Positions 40,430-45,852 of a stretch of DNA of 45,852 nt are shown piece by piece. The DNA lies in the NCBI RefSeq assembly GCF_015999245.1, contig NZ_JAEAMR010000010.1:506778-552629 (forward strand), written 5' to 3'. Under the pieces are notes generated by a model. The model was not told where the DNA came from and made no database searches. It worked only from the letters and a program-made list of their open reading frames with translations. The stretch's first letter is position 1, and each line of letters opens with the position of its first letter. The stretch is from Streptomyces sp. AV19. Its GTDB lineage: Bacteria; Actinomycetota; Actinomycetes; Streptomycetales; Streptomycetaceae. A program made the position numbers and the translations under genes.

Positions 40430-41224
40430 ATGAAGGTGATCTCCCTCGGCTTCCGCACCGATCTGATGCTGCGGGCCATGGCGGGCTCCGTCCTCTACGA
40501 CCGCCCGGACCACCTGGTCGTCCGGACTCCGGCCAACCCCGCGTTCCGCTGGGGGAACTTCGTGCTCCTCGACCGGCCGCCGGGGCCGGGCGACGGCCGC
40601 CGCCGGGAGGCCCTGTTCCACGCGGAGTTCCCCGGCGCCGCGTACCTCGCCCTCGGCGTGGACGGCACGGACGGGGACACCGGGGACGCCGCCGAGCTCG
40701 CGCGGCTCGGCGTGACCGCCGAGGTGAGCACCGTCCTCACGGCGGCCCGCCCGGCACCGCCCGGACGGCCCCTGCCCGCCGGCGCGGAGGTCCGCCCGCT
40801 GGCGGGGGACGAGGACTGGGCGCGGGCGGCGGAGCTGCGCGCGGCGATGGACGGGCCCGAACCCACGGCCGAGCACCGGCAGTTCGTCGAGCGGCGGGTC
40901 GCCGAGCCGCGGCGGCTGTGCGAGGCGGGGCACGGCACGTGGTTCGGGGCCTTCGTCGGCGGACGGATGCGGGCCGGCGCCGGGATCTTCGCGGACGGCG
41001 GCGGGACGGCGCGCTACCAGAACGTCGAGACGCACCCCGGCTTCCGCGGCCGGGGGCTGGCCTCCCACCTCGTCCATCTCGCCGGCCGCCGGGCCCTGGA
41101 CGAGGGTGCCCGCGCCCTCGTCATCGTCGCCGACCCGGACTACCACGCGATCCGGATCTACCGCGCCCTCGGCTTCACGGACACGGAGCGGCAGGTGCAG
41201 TTGACGCGGCTGCCCGGGGAGTGA
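40430..41224 (+). CDS. GNAT-family N-acetyltransferase with N-terminal extension
   Basis: A 264-residue protein. The C-terminal half (about 125-255) is a GNAT domain with YQNVETHPGFRGRGLASHLVHLAG, the RGRGL acetyl-CoA pyrophosphate loop, and YRALGF near the end. The first 115 residues are a separate domain related to GNAT-like folds but without the CoA loop (FRWGNFVLLDRPPGPGD, AEFPGAAYLALGVDG), so this is a duplicated-GNAT-type protein. Substrate unknown. ATG 40430 fits the leaderless pattern. It overlaps the convergent PuuD-like gene by 50 nt. Confidence 0.8.
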   Translation: MKVISLGFRTDLMLRAMAGSVLYDRPDHLVVRTPANPAFRWGNFVLLDRPPGPGDGRRREALFHAEFPGAAYLALGVDGTDGDTGDAAELARLGVTAEVSTVLTAARPAPPGRPLPAGAEVRPLAGDEDWARAAELRAAMDGPEPTAEHRQFVERRVAEPRRLCEAGHGTWFGAFVGGRMRAGAGIFADGGGTARYQNVETHPGFRGRGLASHLVHLAGRRALDEGARALVIVADPDYHAIRIYRALGFTDTERQVQLTRLPGE

Positions 41225-41945
41225 GGGAGCCGCGCCGCCGGCCCGCCATCTCCACCAGGCCGCGCACCAGCCGCAGGTCGTCGCGCATCTCCGGGTGCCA
41301 CTGCACCCCGATCGCGAAACACCCGTTGCCCCACGGGTGTTCGAGTGCCTCGACCGTCCCGTCCTCGGCGTGGGCCGAGGCGATCAGGCCCGTACCCAGC
41401 CTGCCCACGCCCTGGTGGTGGTGGGTCGCCACATCGCACGGGGTCGGCATCAGATGGCCGGTGACGGTGCCCTGGACCGGCTCGACCAGATGGTCGGGGA
41501 ACGTGCCGACGCGCGGGTTGTGGCCCTTGTGCCCCACCGTCTCCGGCAGGTGCTGGTTGAGCGTCCCGCCCGCCTGGACGTTCATCAGCTGCATGCCCCG
41601 GCAGATGCCGAGCAGTGGGACGCCGCGCTCCAATGCGGCGGCCAGCAGGGCGAGTTCCCAGCGGTCCCGCTCGGGGACGGGCGCGTCCGTACGCGGATGG
41701 GGCTGCTCGCCGTAGAGCGCCGGGTCCACGTCCTCGCCGCCCGCCAGCACCAGGCCGTCCAGCCGCTCCACCATCGCCCCGGCCAGCGCCGGGTTGTCGG
41801 GCGGCAGCAGGACGGTCAGGCCGCCGGCGCGCTGGACGTACCGCATGTAGGAGGTCGGCAGCAGGGAACAGTGCCGGTTCCAGGCGGCCCCCCAGCGGGC
41901 CCGGGTGGAGTAGGTGGTGACCCCGATCAGCGGCTGGCCGGTCAA
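41175..41945 (-). CDS. puuD: Class I glutamine amidotransferase-like gamma-glutamyl hydrolase (PuuD-like)
   Basis: A 256-residue enzyme that should cleave a gamma-glutamyl amide (gamma-glutamyl-GABA type). Catalytic triad: Cys115 in LLGICRGMQ, and His and Glu in GVQWHPE. Other marks: PLIGVTTYST, VLAGGEDVDPALYG and DVATHHHQGV. TTG 41945 (GAGG 4 nt upstream) gives the length of E. coli PuuD; ATG 42047 with GGAG at a better spacing would add 34 residues, mostly a DPP-repeat, and is possible. It follows the GntR gene on the same strand, so the catabolic enzyme and its regulator are probably coordinated. It overlaps the convergent GNAT gene by 50 nt. Confidence 0.83.
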   Translation of the reverse strand: MTGQPLIGVTTYSTRARWGAAWNRHCSLLPTSYMRYVQRAGGLTVLLPPDNPALAGAMVERLDGLVLAGGEDVDPALYGEQPHPRTDAPVPERDRWELALLAAALERGVPLLGICRGMQLMNVQAGGTLNQHLPETVGHKGHNPRVGTFPDHLVEPVQGTVTGHLMPTPCDVATHHHQGVGRLGTGLIASAHAEDGTVEALEHPWGNGCFAIGVQWHPEMRDDLRLVRGLVEMAGRRRGSLTPRAAASTAPAAPCP

Positions 41946-41970
41946 TGTTCCTCGCGTCCTCTCGGAAATC

Positions 41971-42014
41971 AGGCGATCAGGCGGATCGGACGGATCAGGT
42001 GGATCGGGCGGATC
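41971..42014 (-). repeat. Short 9-bp tandem repeat between gntR and puuD
   Basis: About five units of (A/G)G(G/A)(C/T)GGATC: 41971-41978 (8 nt), 41979-41987, 41988-41996, 41997-42005, 42006-42014. The 9-nt period keeps a frame, and on the minus strand it reads Asp-Pro-Pro repeats if the ATG at 42047 is used. Confidence 0.75.
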
Positions 42015-42097
42015 AGGCAACGTCGCAATGGTCGCTCTCTGTACCATTGCCGCTCCGCGGGCCGTGGCGCAACCCCCGCACGCCACGCGCCCCTTGC

Positions 42098-42808
42098 TCA
42101 CCCCAAGAACCCCCGTACGAGCGCCGCCGTCCCCGCGCAGTGTTCGCGCATCACCTCGCGGGCCCCGGCGACGTCGCCGGTCAGGACCGCCGTCATCAGC
42201 ACCGTGTGCTGCCGCTGCGAGTGCTCCAGATTGCGCACCAGCAGCGGCATGCAGTCGAGGAGTCCGTTGACCGCCGCCCGCACGCCGGCATAGTGCGCGG
42301 CGAGCGAGGGCGAGCCCGACAGTTCGGTCAGTGTCAGGTGGAACAGGGTGTCCCGGCGGCGGTAGTCCTCCGGCGCGGCGTCGCGGGTCGCGGCCAACGC
42401 GGCGCGCAGTCTCGCGACCTGATCGCGCGTCAGCTCGCGGGCCGCGCACAGCTCGGCCGCGCCCAGCTCCAGCACCTCCCGGAAGCGCAGGGTGTCCTCG
42501 ATGTCGATGCCGGTCACATCGGGCGCGGCCGTCCGCCGGCACACGAACGTCCCGCCGTAGCGGCCGCGCCGGCTCTCCACGAGACCCTGCTCGTGCAGCA
42601 CCTTGAGCACCTCCCGCAGCGTCACCCGGCTGATCCGCAGCCGCTCCGCCAACTCGCGCTCGGCGGGCAGCCGTTCGCCCTCCGCCACCAGGCCCAGGCG
42701 TATGACCTGGAGTATCTGCTCCAGGGCCGCCTCGAACCCGTGGCCCGCGTGGACCGGCCGCAGGACCGGTGACAGGTGGTCGGCCGCACTCCCGTTCGTC
42801 GGCTTCAT
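42098..42808 (-). CDS. FadR/GntR-family regulator of the gamma-glutamyl amide pathway
   Basis: A 236-residue regulator. The winged helix reads GFEAALEQILQVIRLGLVAEGERLPAERELAERLRISRVTLREVLKVLHEQGLVESRRGRYGG; the C-terminal FCD helical domain (about 110-236) has FREVLELGAAELCA, RRDTLFHLTL with ligand-binding His, and QRQHTVLMTAVLTGD. ATG 42808 has AAGGG about 5 nt upstream; ATG 42841 has a poor spacing. It is divergent from the GlnA4-like synthetase and precedes puuD, so it most likely controls both. Effector unknown, perhaps the amine or an intermediate. Confidence 0.88.
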   Translation of the reverse strand: MKPTNGSAADHLSPVLRPVHAGHGFEAALEQILQVIRLGLVAEGERLPAERELAERLRISRVTLREVLKVLHEQGLVESRRGRYGGTFVCRRTAAPDVTGIDIEDTLRFREVLELGAAELCAARELTRDQVARLRAALAATRDAAPEDYRRRDTLFHLTLTELSGSPSLAAHYAGVRAAVNGLLDCMPLLVRNLEHSQRQHTVLMTAVLTGDVAGAREVMREHCAGTAALVRGFLG

Positions 42809-42827
42809 CGGCACCCTTCCCAACCAA

Positions 42828-42837
42828 TGGTCTACCG
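42828..42837. promoter_or_regulatory. Candidate GntR operator between gntR and glnA4
   Basis: TGGTCTACCG matches the FadR-type TGGTNNACCA at nine of ten informative positions or fewer, since N bases do not count; a second near-match GGTATGCC is 5 nt away. The region is only 86 nt long, so one site could cover both promoters. Confidence 0.45.
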
Positions 42838-42894
42838 GCATACCTTAAGTCTCCGGTCGCACCACCAGGACCCGCACCGTCAGGGAGGAACTCC

Positions 42895-44262
42895 GTGGCA
42901 GACCGCACGCCCCCGCTCACCGTCGACGAGCTGCGCCGGCTCGTCGAGGCAGGGGAGATCGACACCGTCGTCCTGGCCTTCACCGACATGCAGGGACGGC
43001 TCCAGGGCAAGCGGTTCGCCGCCCGGTTCTTCCTCGACCACGTCCTGGAACACGGCGCCGAGGGCTGCAACTACCTGCTCGCCGTGGACGTCGACCTGCG
43101 CACCGTCGGCGGCTACGCCATGGCCTCCTGGGAGCGCGGCTACGGCGACTTCGCCCTGCGCGGCGACCCGGCCACCCTGCGCCGCACCCCCTGGAACCCC
43201 GGCACCGCCCTGCTCACCGCCGACCTCGCCTGGCACGACGGCTCGCCCGTCGTCGCCTCGCCCCGGCAGATCCTGCGCCGCCAGCTCGACCGGCTCGGAG
43301 AGCACGGCTGGACGGCGTACGCCGGCACCGAGCTGGAGTTCATGCTCTTCAAGGACAGCTACGAGGACGCCTGGACCGGCGGCTACCGCGGCCTCACCCC
43401 GGCCAACCAGTACAACGTGGACTACTCCGTCCTCGGCACCGGCCGCGTCGAGCCCCTGCTGCGCCGCATCCGCAACGAGATGGCCGCCGCGGGCCTCGTC
43501 GTCGAGTCAGCCAAGGGCGAGGCCAACCTCGGCCAGCACGAGATCGCCTTCCGCTACGACGAGGCGCTGACCACCTGCGACCAGCACTCCGTCTACAAGA
43601 CCGGCGCCAAGGAGATCGCCGCGCAGGAGGGCGTGGCGCTCACCTTCATGGCCAAGTTCGACGAGCGCGAGGGCAACTCCTGTCACATCCACCTCTCGTT
43701 GCGCGACGAGGCGGGGCGGCCGGTGTTCGCCGACGATGCCGGGCCGCACGGGATGTCGGCCACCATGCGGCACTTCCTCGCCGGACAGCTGGCCGCCCTG
43801 CGGGAGTTCACCCTGCTGTACGCCCCGAACATCAACTCCTACAAACGCTTCCGCGCCGGGTCGTTCGCGCCCACCGCCGTCGCCTGGGGGCCGGACAACC
43901 GCACCTGCGCGCTGCGCGTCGTCGGCCGCGGCGCCGGGCACCGCTTCGAGAACCGGCTGCCCGGCGGGGACGTCAACCCCTACCTCGCCGTCGCCGGCAT
44001 GATCGCCGCCGGACTGCACGGCGTGGAGCACGAACTGGAGCTCCCCGGCCCCGTCACCGGCAACGCCTACACCGGCGACGCGCCGCACGTGCCCGGCACG
44101 CTGCGGGAGGCCGCCGAACTGTGGGAGAACAGCGTCCTCGCGCGGGCCGCGTTCGGCGACGAGATCGTCGAGCACTACCGGCACATGGCGCGGGTCGAGC
44201 AGGAGGCGTACGACACGGCCGTGACGGACTGGGAGCGGTTCCGCTCCTTCGAGCGCATGTGA
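42895..44262 (+). CDS. glnA4: Glutamine synthetase-like gamma-glutamylamide synthetase (GlnA4-like)
   Basis: A 455-residue ATP-dependent enzyme that joins glutamate to an amine. GS-fold marks: VVLAFTDMQGRLQGKRF (N-domain), TELEFMLF with metal Glu, VESAKGEANLGQHEIAFRYD, GNSCHIHLSL (ammonia/amine-site His region), NSYKRFRAGSFAPTAVAWGPDNRTCALRV, ENRLPGGDVNPYLAVA. It lacks the long core of true GlnA. In S. coelicolor the gene in this context is GlnA4, a gamma-glutamylethanolamide synthetase; GlnA3 acts on polyamines, so either amine is possible. GTG 42895 has AGGGAGGA upstream. The aldehyde dehydrogenase gene follows 13 nt on, and gntR and puuD are divergent. Confidence 0.87.
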   Translation: MADRTPPLTVDELRRLVEAGEIDTVVLAFTDMQGRLQGKRFAARFFLDHVLEHGAEGCNYLLAVDVDLRTVGGYAMASWERGYGDFALRGDPATLRRTPWNPGTALLTADLAWHDGSPVVASPRQILRRQLDRLGEHGWTAYAGTELEFMLFKDSYEDAWTGGYRGLTPANQYNVDYSVLGTGRVEPLLRRIRNEMAAAGLVVESAKGEANLGQHEIAFRYDEALTTCDQHSVYKTGAKEIAAQEGVALTFMAKFDEREGNSCHIHLSLRDEAGRPVFADDAGPHGMSATMRHFLAGQLAALREFTLLYAPNINSYKRFRAGSFAPTAVAWGPDNRTCALRVVGRGAGHRFENRLPGGDVNPYLAVAGMIAAGLHGVEHELELPGPVTGNAYTGDAPHVPGTLREAAELWENSVLARAAFGDEIVEHYRHMARVEQEAYDTAVTDWERFRSFERM

Positions 44263-44275
44263 GGGACACGTAGAA

Positions 44276-45640
44276 GTGGAACTGGAGATTCTCGATCCGG
44301 CGACCGAGGAGGTCGTCGCCACCGTGCCCGCCGCGACGGCCGCGGACGCGGACTCCGCCGTCCGGCGGGCCGCCGCCGCCCAGCCCGCCTGGGCCGCGCT
44401 CGCGCCCGGCGACCGCGCCCGGCTGCTGCGCCGCTTCGCCGCCGTCGTGGACGAGCACGTCGACGAACTCGCCCGGCTGGAGGTGCGCGAGGCCGGGCAC
44501 CCCGTCGGCAGTGCCCGTTGGGAGGCGGGCAACGTCCGCGACCTGCTCGACTACGCGGCGGGGGGAGCGGAGCGGCTGCTCGGGCAGCAGATCCCCGTGG
44601 CCGGCGGGCTGGATGTCACCTTCCACGAACCGCTCGGCGTCGTCGCCGTCATCGTCCCCTGGAACTTCCCGATGCCCATCGCCGCCTGGGGGTTCGCGCC
44701 GGCGCTCGCGGCCGGCAACGCGGTCGTCGTCAAACCGGCGGAGACGACGCCGCTGACCGCCCTGCGGCTGGGCGAACTCGCCCTGGAGGCCGGGCTTCCG
44801 GAGGGCGTGCTCCAGGTGCTGCCCGGGACCGGGCCGGTGGCGGGCGACGCGCTCGTCGGGCACCCGGGGGTGGCGAAGGTCGTCTTCACCGGCTCCACGG
44901 CCGTGGGCAGGAGCATCATGGCGAAGTGCGCCGCGCAGGTGAAGCGGGTGACCCTCGAACTCGGCGGCAAGAGCGCGAACATCGTCTTCGCGGACGCGGA
45001 CGTCGAGCGGGCCGCGGCCGCCGCGCCCGCGTCCTTCCTCGACAACGCCGGCCAGGACTGCTGCGCGCGCAGCCGTATCCTCGTCCAACGGTCCGTCCAC
45101 GACCGCTTCATGGAACTCCTGGAGCCCGCCGTGCTCGCGGTCGCCGTCGGCGATCCGGCGGACCCGGCGACGGGCATGGGCCCGCTGATCTCCGCCGCCC
45201 AGCGGGAGCGGGTGCGCTCGTACGTGCCGGAGTCCGCGCCCGCCGCGATCCGCGGCACGGCGCCGTCGGGGAAGGGCTTCTGGTACCCGCCCACGGTGCT
45301 CGAGGCCGCCCCGGACGACCGCGTCTCCCGGGAGGAGGTCTTCGGCCCGGTGGCCGTCGTCATCCCCTTCGAGGACGAGGCGGACGCGGTGCGGCTGGCG
45401 AACGCGACGGAGTACGGGCTGTCCGGCTCGATCTGGACGCGGGACGTGTCCCGGGCGCTGCGGATGTCGCGGGCGGTGGCGGCGGGGAATCTGTCGGTCA
45501 ACTCGCACAGCAGCGTGCGTTACGCGACGCCGTTCGGCGGCTTCAAGCAGTCCGGGCTGGGGCGGGAGTTGGGGCCGGGGGCGGTGGCGGCGTTCACGGA
45601 GGTGAAGAACGTGTTCGTGGCGGTGGAGGGGGGTGGGTGA
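44276..45640 (+). CDS. NAD(P)-dependent aldehyde dehydrogenase of the gamma-glutamyl amide pathway
   Basis: A 454-residue ALDH, somewhat shorter than usual (about 480-500) because the region after residue 300 lacks around 20 residues. Catalytic Cys262 in NAGQDCCARS and Glu228 in LELGGKS are present; the nucleotide site starts IVPWNFPM and the KPAE motif gives Lys153. It should oxidise the aldehyde made from the gamma-glutamylated amine. GTG 44276 follows glnA4 by 13 nt, so they are one transcript. A composite repeat follows 18 nt after its stop. Confidence 0.92.
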   Translation: MELEILDPATEEVVATVPAATAADADSAVRRAAAAQPAWAALAPGDRARLLRRFAAVVDEHVDELARLEVREAGHPVGSARWEAGNVRDLLDYAAGGAERLLGQQIPVAGGLDVTFHEPLGVVAVIVPWNFPMPIAAWGFAPALAAGNAVVVKPAETTPLTALRLGELALEAGLPEGVLQVLPGTGPVAGDALVGHPGVAKVVFTGSTAVGRSIMAKCAAQVKRVTLELGGKSANIVFADADVERAAAAAPASFLDNAGQDCCARSRILVQRSVHDRFMELLEPAVLAVAVGDPADPATGMGPLISAAQRERVRSYVPESAPAAIRGTAPSGKGFWYPPTVLEAAPDDRVSREEVFGPVAVVIPFEDEADAVRLANATEYGLSGSIWTRDVSRALRMSRAVAAGNLSVNSHSSVRYATPFGGFKQSGLGRELGPGAVAAFTEVKNVFVAVEGGG

Positions 45641-45658
45641 GGGGTGTTGTGCCCCGGA

Positions 45659-45852
45659 CCCGCCCTTTCACCGTTTCTTCCGGGCTCCCGCCCGGGCCGG
45701 GCACCGCGCTCCGCGCGGTGGGTGCGGGGGCTTCGCCCCCTGGACCCCTGCCGGGGCTGCGCCCCTGGCCCCTTTGCGGGGCTGCGCCCCCTGCACACCG
45801 CTTCGGGGCTCCGCCCCGGGCCCCGCAAAGCGGCTGCGCCGCTTTGTCCTCA
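45659..45852 (+). repeat. Left half of the composite repeat at the window end
   Basis: CCCGCCCTTTCACCGTTT (45659-45676), then micro-hairpins at 45680-45695 (loop TCCC), 45702-45720 (TCC), 45726-45740 (TTC), 45753-45765 (TGC), 45778-45790 (TGC), 45805-45817 (TCC) and 45826-45846 (TGC), then GTCCTCA at 45846-45852, the beginning of the second box, cut by the window edge. Same module order and polarity as at 29.7 and 38.7 kb. Confidence 0.88.

Noticed and set aside
45680..45846. CRISPR-like array of spaced repeats
   Set aside because: The arms differ between units, spacers are irregular and each unit is a hairpin; no cas genes.

Overview
The window looks like a core-chromosome segment of a Streptomyces or close relative. 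GC is very high, GTG and TTG starts are frequent, and it carries a complete Pup-proteasome locus, a Tat operon, an actinobacterial ferredoxin and a DmdR-type iron box. No tRNA, rRNA, CRISPR array, transposase or prophage was seen. Gene order around the proteasome genes matches what I recall of S. coelicolor, and pafA-pafBC-tatAC-helY matches Mycobacterium.

Layout. (1) 1-4.7 kb: a HAD phosphatase and two tandem paralogous peptide-type substrate-binding lipoproteins with no permease nearby. (2) 4.7-9.7 kb: an orphan LuxR-type response regulator with a RecB-like nuclease, an M50/CBS membrane protease, the tRNA m1A58 methyltransferase TrmI, a secreted or anchored protein and a small ferredoxin. 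(3) 10-16.2 kb: proteasome core, ARC/Mpa ATPase, Dop, Pup, an endonuclease VII-like gene lying between pup and prcB, and PrcB/PrcA. (4) 16.3-29.6 kb: a LacI regulator divergent from an MFS transporter that runs into pafA, two FKBP isomerases, PafB/PafC, two small proteins, TatA/TatC, a lipid kinase and HelY helicase. (5) 29.8-38.7 kb: a sortase-less anchored protein, an iron-regulated siderophore-interacting reductase, a 5'-3' exonuclease, a betaine-type ABC importer with permease and binding protein fused, a BtuF-like protein, a TDT-family transporter and its divergent LysR. (6) 38.7-39.4 kb: a gene-free repeat element. (7) 39.8-45.6 kb: a secreted ricin-like protein, a GNAT, and a gamma-glutamyl amide pathway (PuuD-like hydrolase, GntR regulator, GlnA4-like synthetase, aldehyde dehydrogenase).

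How it works together: PafA ligates Pup (made ligation-ready by Dop) to targets, ARC unfolds them and PrcAB degrades them. PafBC is the heterodimeric activator of the LexA-independent DNA-damage response. Three nucleic-acid enzymes here (the RecB-like nuclease, HelY and the 5'-3' exonuclease) each have a sequence matching the PafBC-dependent promoter consensus with exact 8-nt spacing, and two of them appear leaderless.

Most unusual signal: a modular intergenic repeat family. A conserved 18-nt box (CCCGCCCTTTCACCGTTT), an array of micro-hairpins and a second box (CTCAAACGCCGGAC core) recur at the window start, 16.2, 29.7, 38.7-39.4 and 45.7 kb. At 38734-39406 the modules form a 673-bp element with perfect 49-bp terminal inverted repeats. 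Nearly all of about 29 micro-hairpins have a GNA triloop closed by C-G, always on the same strand relative to the 18-nt box. GC-GNA-GC is the known extra-stable DNA mini-hairpin, so the family may act as folded single-stranded DNA.
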